Both the position numbers and the translations under genes were made by a program. DNA of 64,000 nucleotides from an uncultured bacterium (GTDB taxonomy: Bacteria > Cyanobacteriota > Vampirovibrionia > Gastranaerophilales > Gastranaerophilaceae), in assembly GCA_902774905.1 (NCBI GenBank), contig CACYKF010000014.1, positions 1 to 64,000 of the forward strand. Reading direction: 5' to 3'. How positions within the stretch are numbered: position 1 is the first letter of the stretch; each line of letters starts with the position of its first letter. Shown here piece by piece: positions 24,318 to 32,877 of this stretch. The notes under the pieces were generated by a model that was not told where the DNA came from, did no database searches, and worked only from the letters and a program-made list of their open reading frames with translations.

Positions 24318-25109
24318 ATGATATACAAATTCAACCTTGGCAGGAGTTGCCTTAAAGTTATTATAAGAACTTACGGAATAAAAGAGATTTTTATTCCGTA
24401 TTATTCCTGCAAAACTATTTGGCAGGCTATAAGAGAAGAAGATTGTAAAATAAAATTTTATCATATTGATAAAGATTTTATGCCGGATTGTGAATTTTCA
24501 AAAGACAGTTATATTCTTTATATCAATTATTTTGGTATTTTTACAAAAAATTGCAAAATTTTGTCTGATAAATATAAAAATCTCATAACCGATAACACGC
24601 AGGCCTTTTATGCTCCGAATTTCGGAATTGCAACTTTTAATTCTCTTCGCAAATTTTTCCCTGTGCAAAACGGGGCGTATTTGCAAATCGAAAAAGAAAT
24701 AGAAATGAATTTTGAGCAGGACAATCTAAAACTTCAAAACGTAAAAATCCAAAAAAACTACGACATTTTTAAACTAAATGAACTAAAACTTGACAAAGAG
24801 CCAATAAAATTTATATCTGCGGAAGTTGAAAAACAAATGGATGATATTGATTTTGAAAACGATAAAAAACGGCGGACTGAAATGTTTAATAAGTACGCAA
24901 AGGAATTTGGCCGGTATAATCTTATAAAACTTCCGCCTTTAGAGGATAGTATTCCGTATTGTTATCCGTTATGCACCAATAATAAAGAAATTCTGCAAAA
25001 ATTGTCCGGTAAAACTATTTTAAGGCTTTGGGATGATATACCAAAGAGTTTTCCTGAATATGAGTTTTTGTATAATGTTGCTTCGTTACCGTTTATATGT
25101 GAGTGGTGA
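24318..25109 (+). CDS. DegT/DnrJ/EryC1-like PLP aminotransferase-fold protein, short
   Basis: A 263-residue protein resembling the DegT/DnrJ/EryC1 sugar aminotransferases: IPYYSCKTIWQAIREEDCKI in the cofactor-binding N-terminus, ITDNTQAFYAP around the phosphate-binding Asp/Gln, and FNSLRKFFPVQNGAYL with a lysine at the PLP position. It is much shorter than the usual 360-400 residues. The C-terminal small domain is reduced and the glycine-rich PLP loop is weak, so it may be a divergent or degenerate member. I prefer ATG 24318 over a TTG nine bases earlier. No sugar pathway genes are near. Confidence 0.6.
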   Translation: MIYKFNLGRSCLKVIIRTYGIKEIFIPYYSCKTIWQAIREEDCKIKFYHIDKDFMPDCEFSKDSYILYINYFGIFTKNCKILSDKYKNLITDNTQAFYAPNFGIATFNSLRKFFPVQNGAYLQIEKEIEMNFEQDNLKLQNVKIQKNYDIFKLNELKLDKEPIKFISAEVEKQMDDIDFENDKKRRTEMFNKYAKEFGRYNLIKLPPLEDSIPYCYPLCTNNKEILQKLSGKTILRLWDDIPKSFPEYEFLYNVASLPFICEW

Positions 25110-25129
25110 ATTGTGAATAGTGAATAGAA

Positions 25130-25157
25130 AGCAGCGTGCATTAAAATGCACGCTGCT
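25130..25157. repeat. Perfect 13-bp hairpin
   Basis: AGCAGCGTGCATT and AATGCACGCTGCT with a 2-base loop. There is no T-tract on either side, so its role as a terminator is uncertain. Confidence 0.5.
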
Positions 25158-25214
25158 AATGTTATTAAATCCTACTTTTGATTTATTGAATTAGTTTTAA
25201 AAATTACATAGAAT

Positions 25215-25670
25215 TTGAATATGAATTTGATAAAGATTTTTCGGGCATTTTTGGTATTATTTTTTATATTTTTTGCGAATGCATCATTTGGAGAAGATAT
25301 GCGTATTGCAGAGGTTCGACCTAAAGTTCCTGCCAAAATAGTTCAAAATAAAATTCCTGCGGAAGATATAATGAATACTTATATGAAAGATATGGAACAT
25401 CGTATAAAATCAAATTGGGCTCCGCCTGAAGATAGTTTCAAAAATAAAACGGTTGTTACCTTCAAAATTATGCGTGATGGCACTATAAAGAGTTCAATGA
25501 TAAGTGAATCCTCAGGAGATAAACAATTTGACACAGATGCAATTAAAGCGGTTCAGCAAACGGGTAAAGTCGCCCCGTTGCCCAATGATATTCTTGGAGA
25601 ATATATAGATATTACTTTTACATTTGAAAGAATTTCATATTTGATAAAAAAAGATAGATATAATCGTTAA
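25215..25670 (+). CDS. Exported TonB-C-terminal-domain protein
   Basis: A 151-residue protein. The signal peptide (residues about 5-26, FLVLFFIFFANASFG) is likely cleaved. The rest is a TonB/TolA-type C-terminal domain: WAPP near 73, VVTFKIMRDGTIKSSMISES, then D..AIKAVQQTG and APLP. Such domains link an inner-membrane motor to outer-membrane proteins, but this one lacks the membrane anchor and proline linker of true TonB. The gene stands alone, with hairpins on both sides. Confidence 0.82.
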   Translation: MNMNLIKIFRAFLVLFFIFFANASFGEDMRIAEVRPKVPAKIVQNKIPAEDIMNTYMKDMEHRIKSNWAPPEDSFKNKTVVTFKIMRDGTIKSSMISESSGDKQFDTDAIKAVQQTGKVAPLPNDILGEYIDITFTFERISYLIKKDRYNR

Positions 25671-25852
25671 TGTTTTGTATTTAGTTTAGAACCGGAAAAG
25701 TTAGCATTAAAACAGGCTTAACATCCTGATGCTTTATACCTTAGCGCTTTTTTATAAAATATTAATGTAAAAACTTGTAAAGTTTACGCAAAAAAAACTT
25801 GCTTTTTGTTTTGAAATGAAAGAGAATACCAAAAGAACGGGAAGGATAAAAA

Positions 25853-28315
25853 ATGTTAGCGGGTAGCGTAACGAAATTCCGAATAGACCAAATGCGAGAA
25901 AAGCAGGGGTATCTATCCTCTAAAATCGGAACTCCTGTCGGCAGTCAGAATTCCTATCCGCAAAATAATAATCAAGATATTAAGAGACCTTTAAACACTA
26001 ATCACCATGATTTAAGTTTTGAAGGTCTTTCTTTTATGCCAAGATTATACAAACCGCTTGAAAAAACATACAGTAAAAAAGAATTTTTAGAGTTTACAAG
26101 AAAATATTTAGGTGACATGGGTGAAGAACTTTTAGAAAATGTCACCATTGTTCACCGCAAAAGAACAAACAAATTAATTTCAATGGACGGCGATAATATC
26201 ACTATCCACAAAAAGACCATCCCTCATTTAGCATGGGATGGTATTTTGTATCCGTTCAAAATTTTACCCGGGGATGTCTTAAACGGTCTTGTTGAAATGT
26301 CAGGCAAAATTCCGGGCTTAAAAGGCTGGTCTGAAAAAACATTAAAATTGCCAATGTTTAAAAATATCAGACAGCGTTCAAAAATAGATAAAAAGGTAAA
26401 TTCTCTTGTCGGTATGATTACATACAGAGAAAATAAACTGAAAGATGCAATTGAAGGTTATAAAAAAGTTCATGGTATTGCGCCTGATGAAAAAGCACTT
26501 GAAGAAATTAAAGCAAATGTAGAAAAAAATATGCAATCAAGCGTATTTCAAACTATTACAAAACCGTTTGATTACAAAACAGGCAATTATGATACAAAAC
26601 ATGAAAGGGCTTTAAACAGATTAGTTTCAGGTTTACCGCCTGCAATATTTTTGGCAAATGACGCTTATAACCTGTCAAGAATGATGGATGATGATCCAAA
26701 AGCCGCAGAAAAAGAACGCAAAACAAGGTTTAAACAAGAAACAAGCAGAATTTTGACAAGCGGATATTTGACACTTATCACAATGGGCGCATTCCAAAAA
26801 TTCATTAATAAATCAAAATTCGGCATTGTTCTGACAACGGGTATAACGGTTCTTGTTACTGAAATGTTCTCCCGTTTATCCAACGGAAAACATATTACAA
26901 GACTGACACCTGAGCAGGCAAGAAAAATTAACGAAAAAGAACACGCACCGGAAGCCCAAATCAAACCTGCGGATAATAACGGTCAAATCTCTTCAACAGG
27001 CAATCCTGACAATAAAGAGGACAAAACAAAAGAACAACAAAAACCGCTTTTATCATTTGATACCTTGGTAAAAGCATCAGCCGGAGTATTGGCTGCGGGG
27101 TATGCCATTAAGGGTTTCAAAAATATTCCGGCAATTAAAAATGCGGCATTGAAATTCTTTGAAAATATGGAAGCGGATAAATTAAATAAACTTGGGATAA
27201 ATAAAGAAAAATTATCTTTGGATAATGCAGTCAAGACATTTGAAGATAAGGTTATTTACAGACCGTTTACACAATTCTATAAGAATATTACAAGTACTGC
27301 ATATCATGTTGCACCTGCAAAATTTGATGCAACAATTATGGTTTTGAGAAAGAACGGATACGAACAACTTGCAGACCAATACGAAAAAGTAGGCAAGTCG
27401 GCAATCAAAAACATTGACGGGAATGAATTTCTTGATTTGGGTTCAAGAGATAAGATGTTCAAAGTTTTTGGCAAAGATGTTTCGGTTAAGCCGTTTGTAA
27501 ACTTTGTAATAGCACCATTCAAATTTATGTGGAATACAGTAACACTTCCTTATTGGATGGTTGATGAAAAAATCGGGAATTTATTCAGAAAAGCAAAACC
27601 AAAATCTAAGCCAAGAGATATTGATGCACTTGCGACAAGTTTTGATAAAATCAGTAAAAAGGCACAGGCTTTTGCAAACGGGAAAATGACATCCGAACAG
27701 TTTGAAGACTTCATAAAAATCAATATGACAAATGCATTTAACAGAGATTCAATGTCAAATGTATCAAATGCCGAACTTTCAAACCTTGCAAAAACCGCCG
27801 CATCAGTTGCTACAATCTGGTTTTTGATGACGGATAACTACAATATGGTTATGCTGAAATCAAACGGCAACGACAAAGATGGTGCTAATACAAAATTCAA
27901 AGAAAGATTTGTTCAGGAAGGGTCAAGATTATTCTATCAGACATTATTGATAGATTTGTTCAATTCGACCTTCAGAAATTCATACAACGCATCATTATTA
28001 GGTATGAGTTGGGTAACTTTGGCAGACACAACTTTGGGTGAAATTTTGACAAGAAGTTCTGTAGGAATCCCTGTCAAAGCACACACAAGAGATGAACTCA
28101 TTGATATTGAAACAAAACAAAATAATTCAACAGGATTTAAGAAAAAATATTATAATTTTATGCAGAGATTAACAGGTAAACGCTCGATTAAAACTTATGA
28201 AGTCGCACCCAAAGATGCAAAACCGCAACCACAAACAGTTGCACAGCAGCCTGCTGATATCAACTTCACATTCCAAAAACAAAACAGTCTTTTAGAACAG
28301 ATGATTAAAGGTTAG
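25853..28315 (+). CDS. Lineage-specific 820-residue protein with FEG motif
   Basis: Unrecognised. The N-terminal 60 residues are polar and disordered and end with DLSFEGLSF (FEG at 56-58), similar to the FTG motif of other proteins here. Long helical regions follow with several possible membrane-associated helices near 290-345 (SGYLTLITMGAFQ, FGIVLTTGITVLVTEMF), 400-420 and 640-660. It carries a charged linker (NKEDKTKEQQKP) and a Gln/Pro-rich tail. It resembles the 681-residue protein at 57885 in design (disordered FTG leader, helical body with hydrophobic patches, Gln/Pro-rich tail), not clearly in sequence. AGGA precedes the ATG. Confidence 0.65.
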   Translation: MLAGSVTKFRIDQMREKQGYLSSKIGTPVGSQNSYPQNNNQDIKRPLNTNHHDLSFEGLSFMPRLYKPLEKTYSKKEFLEFTRKYLGDMGEELLENVTIVHRKRTNKLISMDGDNITIHKKTIPHLAWDGILYPFKILPGDVLNGLVEMSGKIPGLKGWSEKTLKLPMFKNIRQRSKIDKKVNSLVGMITYRENKLKDAIEGYKKVHGIAPDEKALEEIKANVEKNMQSSVFQTITKPFDYKTGNYDTKHERALNRLVSGLPPAIFLANDAYNLSRMMDDDPKAAEKERKTRFKQETSRILTSGYLTLITMGAFQKFINKSKFGIVLTTGITVLVTEMFSRLSNGKHITRLTPEQARKINEKEHAPEAQIKPADNNGQISSTGNPDNKEDKTKEQQKPLLSFDTLVKASAGVLAAGYAIKGFKNIPAIKNAALKFFENMEADKLNKLGINKEKLSLDNAVKTFEDKVIYRPFTQFYKNITSTAYHVAPAKFDATIMVLRKNGYEQLADQYEKVGKSAIKNIDGNEFLDLGSRDKMFKVFGKDVSVKPFVNFVIAPFKFMWNTVTLPYWMVDEKIGNLFRKAKPKSKPRDIDALATSFDKISKKAQAFANGKMTSEQFEDFIKINMTNAFNRDSMSNVSNAELSNLAKTAASVATIWFLMTDNYNMVMLKSNGNDKDGANTKFKERFVQEGSRLFYQTLLIDLFNSTFRNSYNASLLGMSWVTLADTTLGEILTRSSVGIPVKAHTRDELIDIETKQNNSTGFKKKYYNFMQRLTGKRSIKTYEVAPKDAKPQPQTVAQQPADINFTFQKQNSLLEQMIKG

Positions 28316-28326
28316 GGGTAAATTAT

Positions 28327-28376
28327 ATGTCATTGCGAGAAAATCTTTGATTTTCGTAGCAATCTCATTAAAATTT
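28327..28376. repeat. Fragment of the ATTGCGAG-type repeat
   Basis: TGTCATTGCGAGAAAATC..GATTTTCGTAGCAATCTC: the arms ATTGCGA and TAGCAAT pair. It relates to 12066-12218 and 34831-34945. Confidence 0.5.
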
Positions 28377-28385
28377 AAATAATCA

Positions 28386-28718
28386 TTAAAATTCATCTTC
28401 TGCAATAATACGAAGTAATCTGTGAGTTTTTTCAAGCAATTTTTGGTTATTTTTTATTTTGTCAATATAGGTGTATATTTCGGAAACAATTTCTGTTTCA
28501 CCTTTCAAATGCTCAAATGAAAATAATATATCAGACGGGACATTAAGAGATAAAATAATTTTATCAAGGGTTTCAGAGGTAACAAAATTTTCTCCCGATT
28601 CAATTCTGTTCAAATTACGGGGTGTAATATCAATCATTTCTGCAAATTGTTCCTGCGTATAACCGCGCATTTTTCGCAATCTTTTGACTTTTTCACCAAG
28701 TAATTTTTTAATACTCAT
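28386..28718 (-). CDS. HTH-type transcriptional regulator (Cro/C1), paralogue B
   Basis: A 110-residue protein with Cro/C1 HTH at residues about 8-65 (EKVKRLRKMRGYTQEQFAEM, then TPRNLNRIES) and a helical Lys/Leu-rich tail. Closely related to paralogue A at 11700. The ATG at 28718 follows AAGGGA; a longer reading to 28775 would run through a palindromic operator and is unlikely. It is divergent from the gene at 28929, and the 210-base spacer has two GACTTTTAAAGTC palindromes, which suggests autoregulation plus control of the divergent gene. Confidence 0.88.
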   Translation of the reverse strand: MSIKKLLGEKVKRLRKMRGYTQEQFAEMIDITPRNLNRIESGENFVTSETLDKIILSLNVPSDILFSFEHLKGETEIVSEIYTYIDKIKNNQKLLEKTHRLLRIIAEDEF

Positions 28719-28760
28719 AATATTTCCCTTATACTTGCGTCTGTTTTTAGATATTTTTAG

Positions 28761-28848
28761 GACTTTTAAAGTCATTATATATTAAGTTTTGTAAACCCGT
28801 AATGGCTTGTTCTGACAATATTATGGGATTTAACAGACTTTTAAAGTC
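28761..28848. promoter_or_regulatory. Two identical 13-bp palindromes in the paralogue B spacer
   Basis: GACTTTTAAAGTC at 28761-28773 and again at 28836-28848, centres 75 bp apart. The first directly follows the HTH gene's own promoter element (minus strand GGTTTACAAAACTTAATATA at 28797-28778). The second lies nine bases before the bipartite motif of the divergent gene. Candidate operators; the 75-bp spacing is about seven helical turns. Confidence 0.6.
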
Positions 28849-28856
28849 ATAAATTT

Positions 28857-28892
28857 GGCAATTTCTATAGACATAAAATTTTAATATATGTG
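28857..28892 (+). promoter_or_regulatory. Bipartite promoter-like motif, site 3
   Basis: GGCAATTTC (28857-28865), 13 bases, then TTTTAATATATGTG from 28879. The ATG of its gene is 50 bases downstream. Confidence 0.55.
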
Positions 28893-28928
28893 TGTAGTAA
28901 AAATTTTGGAAAGAAAGGTAGGAAAAAT

Positions 28929-29309
28929 ATGGCATTAGCTGTAAAAGCAATGAAATTTGGAAATGGTGTACTTAAATCTGTAACAAGAGATTTAAAATCA
29001 AACGGTAAAATGGTTATTAATACTTTTCATGCGCGTCCGGGAGTTAAACCGGAAACAAGTATGAGATTTGGAAGATTTTTGACTTTACCGCAAGACAGTT
29101 TTCTTGCAAAAGCCGGCATAAAAGAAATTGGCAATATTAAAGATGGCGCAAAAGTTTTCAAGAATGGTAAATGGTGTACAGGAAATAGTGTTTATGCAAA
29201 GGATACTCGTGGTGAAGTAATCGCTGTAGGTATTGATAAGGTAAGAGGATTAATCAAGGCAATACGAGATTATGGACTTACATTGAATAAATTGCCTTTA
29301 AGCAAATAA
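28929..29309 (+). CDS. Lineage-specific small basic protein, divergent from HTH paralogue B
   Basis: An unrecognised 126-residue basic protein. It has no signal peptide or membrane helix. Visible segments are a basic N-terminus (MALAVKAMKFGNG), a beta-rich middle with FHARPGVKP, and KWCTGNSVYAKDTRGEVIAV near 84-103. I use ATG 28929 because AAAGGTAGG lies upstream and an earlier ATG overlaps the promoter motif. Function unknown. Confidence 0.6.
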   Translation: MALAVKAMKFGNGVLKSVTRDLKSNGKMVINTFHARPGVKPETSMRFGRFLTLPQDSFLAKAGIKEIGNIKDGAKVFKNGKWCTGNSVYAKDTRGEVIAVGIDKVRGLIKAIRDYGLTLNKLPLSK

Positions 29310-29338
29310 AACTTATCATGTAGTAGGTTTGTTAATAA

Positions 29339-29420
29339 GTAAGTTGGGGTTTCTACCCCAACATTTTATTTGTTGGGCTGAAAGCCCAACTTACATATTT
29401 GGGCTGAAAGCCCAACTTAC
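29339..29420. repeat. GTTGGGG-family hairpins with duplicated right arm
   Basis: GTAAGTTGGGG..CCCCAAC, then GTTGGGC..GCCCAACTTACATATT, followed by a second GGGCTGAAAGCCCAAC unit. The same family as 9271 and 22774. Confidence 0.85.
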
Positions 29421-29424
29421 ATAT

Positions 29425-29660
29425 TAATTTCCCTTCCCTATATAGAGAAGGGGTTGGATGGGTTTTGATTTGGCTGATTAACCAAAACCCCACTAACCTT
29501 CCCTACCGAGGATAGGAACAAGTTTCCCTCCCCAAGGGGGAGGGAGTAAGGGAGAGGGTTAGGTTATATCAAATAACATGACCCTCTTTTGCATATATAA
29601 CACTTGCTTTCGCTTGTTAACATCTGCTCTCTTTTCAATGGGAGTGAGTTTGTTGGGTGG
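29425..29660. repeat. Repeat-rich intergenic stretch
   Basis: Contains GGTTAACC-like and AAACCCCACTAACC/GGTTTTG pairs and GGGAGGGAGTAAGGGAGAGGG, related to the CTCACCC family. No open reading frame is supported. Together with 29339-29420 it fills the 458-base gap 29310-29767. Confidence 0.5.
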
Positions 29661-29767
29661 CTAATGTCAACGCCGACTTATTTATGATTCACATAATTTT
29701 TCCTATTGCCATTATGCTTTATTGATTTTATAATTAGTTTATTAGTTTATAAGAAGGAGTGATTATT

Positions 29768-30004
29768 ATGGCAGATGCAAAAATTTTAGCAACTATTGAG
29801 CGTTCGGAAACAGAACACTTACAAATTTCTTTGAGCGAATACAAAGGAACAAGTTATCTCAATATGAGAATATTTTTTACAAATGACGGCGGGGCAACAT
29901 GGATTCCGACCAAAAAAGGGGTAACTTTCACCGCTGAACAATTAGATATTTTAACTGAAGCCATTGAAGAAGCAAAGCAAGAACTAATGGCAGAAGCGGA
30001 ATAG
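29768..30004 (+). CDS. PC4/YdbC-like single-stranded DNA binding protein
   Basis: A 78-residue protein with the PC4 coactivator-like fold: SLSEYKGTSYLNMRIFF, then TKKGVTFTAEQLDIL and a C-terminal helix. Bacterial YdbC-type members bind single-stranded DNA or RNA. AAGGAG is eight bases before ATG 29768; a GTG nine bases upstream is a poorer choice. It ends six bases before priA, so the two are probably co-transcribed. Confidence 0.8.
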   Translation: MADAKILATIERSETEHLQISLSEYKGTSYLNMRIFFTNDGGATWIPTKKGVTFTAEQLDILTEAIEEAKQELMAEAE

Positions 30005-30010
30005 TTTTTT

Positions 30011-32308
30011 ATGACCGATATAATTCAAAATAAATTATTTGAACAAAAATTAATGTTAAAAAAACGACAAAATGAAAATGACGGAGAAGGCACTCCGTCA
30101 TTTCATAAATATGCCGTTTGTCTTGTAAATATTAAAGCGATGGGAGTTCGCACATTCAGTTATGAAATTCCGTTGCATTTTCAAAATAAAATCAAAATCG
30201 GTCAGGCGCTTTTAGTTCCCTTTGGCAGACAAGGAATGATAAATGCTTTTTGTGTCGGGTTTAGTGATTATTTACCGCCGGAAATTAAGGCAAAACCGAT
30301 TACAAAAATTCTTGAAGAAATCCCGTTATTCAGCGCAGAATATTTAAAACTTTTGGAATGGGTTGCAAATTATTACTGCACAGATTTGATTACTGTTTTG
30401 AATACTGCAATTCCGCTAAAACTCATTGAAAAATCGCTTAAAACTGAATTATCTATAGAATATGTAAGAGATTTTGGTGCAACAAAAAGGCAACTGCAAG
30501 TACTTGAAATCTTAAAAGAAAAAGGCAAAATGCCTTTAGTATCATTTGAAAAATTTGCCAAAACCACAAGGGCAACTGTCAAAAAACTTGAGGCTCTCGG
30601 TTGTGTAAGAATCAGCGAAGAAGAAATCTACCGTAATCCGTTGGATATTTTAAACATCGATAAAACAGAACCGCTAAATGAGTTGTCCGAATTGCAACAG
30701 GAAGTTTATAAAGGGATTTCAAAACAAATCAAAGAAGAAACAAATCCTGTGATACTTGTCCACGGAGTTACGGCAAGCGGAAAAACGGAAGTTTATTTTA
30801 AACTTATTGATGATACGATAAAATCCGGTAAAAATGTTTTGTTTCTTGCGCCTGAAATTGCGCTTGCATCTCAATTAACAAAACGGCTTGCAAAAAAATT
30901 CGGCACAAAAGATGTCGCTATTTGGCATTCAAGTATATCTGAAGGCGAAAGATATGATGTTTGGCAAAAACTTTATAAAAATGAAATAAAAATTCTTGCA
31001 GGTGCAAGAAGTGCCGTTTTTGCACCGCTGCAAAATATCGGCTTGATTATCATTGATGAAGAACACGAAGGAGCGTACAAACAAACTTCGCCGGCTCCGA
31101 GATATGATGCAAGGCTTGTGGCAAAAAAATTGGCACAGTTTAATAATTGTCCGCTGATTTTGGGTTCTGCAACTCCTGATATTTCAAGTTATTATTATGC
31201 TGTCAATTCAAACCATTTATATCAGATGCTAAAGCGCTATAACAATGCAAAAGTTGCACCTGTTACAGTTATAAATATGCAAGAATACGGTCAGGCAGCG
31301 TACAGACATTTAATTTCACAACCATTAATTCATGCGATAAAAGAAACTTTAGATAATAAACAACAGGTTATTCTGCTTATCAATCGCAGAGGATATTCTA
31401 CTTATACTCAATGTCAGGGGTGCGGGCATGTTATTGAATGCCCGAATTGCGCAATTCCTATGATTTGGCACTCAAAAGATAATATGCTGAAGTGCCATTA
31501 TTGCAATCATGCACAATATTTCCCCGACAAGTGTCCAAATTGCGGATTTGAGGGATTAAAAAATTCCGGAACGGGTACACAAAAAATTGAAGAATATATA
31601 GGTGAAATTTTTCAAGGGTATAATATCGCAAGAATAGACAGTGATGTTTTGGTTCGTAAAGGGGAACATATAAGACTTTTAGACAAATTCCAAAAAGGTG
31701 AAATTGATATTTTAGTCGGAACACAAATGATTGCAAAGGGGCTTGATAACCCGAATGTTACTTTAGTCGGGGTAATAAGTGCGGATGCAAGTTTTAATCT
31801 GCCTGATTACAGGGCATCAGAAAGGGGATTTCAACTTTTGACTCAGGTAGCAGGACGCGCAGGCAGAGGAGAATTTAAAGGCAGAGTATTTTTCCAGACC
31901 TATAACCCTGAATTTTATGCTCTTGAAAGCGCAAAATCGCAAAATTACGCTGATTTTTATAAAAAAGAAATTGTATCAAGAGAAGATTTTGACTATCCGC
32001 CATTTAGTCAGATTATAAGAATTATTATGTCGAGCCAAAACAAATTTAGAGCGGAAAAATCCGCACAGGAAGTTGCATTAAGACTTAATACAATGATTGA
32101 TAAGTTTGGCTTTAAAGAAAGACTTGATGTTCTTGGACCTACCCCTTGCATTATTGAACGGATAAATAGTCAGTGGCGGTTTCAGATAATTATTAAGAAC
32201 AAATTAGAGGAAAAAGGGCATCAATTTGTTTCAAGTTTTTTAAATAAAATAAATGCTCCGAAAGATATCCGCATGACCATAGATGTTGATCCGTTGGATA
32301 TTTTATAA
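30011..32308 (+). CDS. priA: Primosomal replication restart helicase PriA
   Basis: A 765-residue 3'-5' DNA helicase that reloads the replisome at stalled forks. It has the N-terminal 3'-DNA-binding region (VRTFSYEIPLHF), Walker A GVTASGKTEVY near 253, DEEH near 348, the zinc-binding cysteines from about 468 to 516 (CQGCG, CPNC, CHYC, CPNCG) and helicase motifs VGTQMIAKGLD and QVAGRAGRG. Complete. It starts right after a PC4-like ssDNA-binding gene and has no clear own ribosome binding site, which supports translational coupling. Confidence 0.96.
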   Translation: MTDIIQNKLFEQKLMLKKRQNENDGEGTPSFHKYAVCLVNIKAMGVRTFSYEIPLHFQNKIKIGQALLVPFGRQGMINAFCVGFSDYLPPEIKAKPITKILEEIPLFSAEYLKLLEWVANYYCTDLITVLNTAIPLKLIEKSLKTELSIEYVRDFGATKRQLQVLEILKEKGKMPLVSFEKFAKTTRATVKKLEALGCVRISEEEIYRNPLDILNIDKTEPLNELSELQQEVYKGISKQIKEETNPVILVHGVTASGKTEVYFKLIDDTIKSGKNVLFLAPEIALASQLTKRLAKKFGTKDVAIWHSSISEGERYDVWQKLYKNEIKILAGARSAVFAPLQNIGLIIIDEEHEGAYKQTSPAPRYDARLVAKKLAQFNNCPLILGSATPDISSYYYAVNSNHLYQMLKRYNNAKVAPVTVINMQEYGQAAYRHLISQPLIHAIKETLDNKQQVILLINRRGYSTYTQCQGCGHVIECPNCAIPMIWHSKDNMLKCHYCNHAQYFPDKCPNCGFEGLKNSGTGTQKIEEYIGEIFQGYNIARIDSDVLVRKGEHIRLLDKFQKGEIDILVGTQMIAKGLDNPNVTLVGVISADASFNLPDYRASERGFQLLTQVAGRAGRGEFKGRVFFQTYNPEFYALESAKSQNYADFYKKEIVSREDFDYPPFSQIIRIIMSSQNKFRAEKSAQEVALRLNTMIDKFGFKERLDVLGPTPCIIERINSQWRFQIIIKNKLEEKGHQFVSSFLNKINAPKDIRMTIDVDPLDIL

Positions 32309-32368
32309 TTTATTTTGAATGAAACTAAACACAAGTTAGAAAAATTATTGTTTTATCAGGCAATAATT

Positions 32369-32825
32369 ACATAAAACATATTATCGGTAGTCCTTGAAAA
32401 ATTAAAACTTTCTACCTGTTCATTTCTTTTCTTTTGTTTGCGAGGCAAAAGAAAAGAAATGAACCAAAGAAAAGAAAACTTCGCTGATTACTATACCGCC
32501 TGCGGCGGCATAAGACTGCTAACGCAGTAATATGTGTTTTTGCCTGTCGGCAAAAATATTTAGCGCGCCTAAGGACAACGGCGCGCGCTTGAGAAATTAT
32601 CATCAAAGGCGCCGTAGTTTTAGGCGCCTGATTGATTTTTGTCCGTAAGGACAAAAACTTTATACTTATATCTTATGCGCGGAGCGATGCCGTCAGACAT
32701 TGCAGTGAAATAGCGTATTTTCTCTTTCTTGGTTCATTCTTTCTCTTTTACTCGCAAGAAAAGAGAAAGAATGAACAAGTAGAAATTATCAATCTCTTAA
32801 TCACTACCGATAATATGTTTTATGT
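32369..32825. mobile_element. Complete MITE-like element, 457 bp
   Basis: Perfect 23-bp terminal inverted repeats at 32369-32391 and 32803-32825 (core CATATTATCGGTAGT / ACTACCGATAATATG), continued by imperfect complementarity to two 19-bp hairpins at 32418-32464 and 32732-32776. The interior holds the GCGCGCC repeat (32464-32590) and hairpins GGCGCC..GGCGCC (32609-32629) and TTTTTGTCC-GTAA-GGACAAAAA. There is no transposase. No clear target duplication is seen. It fills the 569-base gap 32309-32877. Partial copies are at 1-108 and 8958-9390. Confidence 0.85.
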
Positions 32826-32877
32826 GAATATAAAATTATTTTATGTGTATAATTAGTTGTTAAGAAAGGAGACTTTT

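Noticed and set aside
32412-32654. Open frames inside the MITE-like element
   Set aside because: They run across hairpins and the GCGCGCC repeat and are not supported by start signals.
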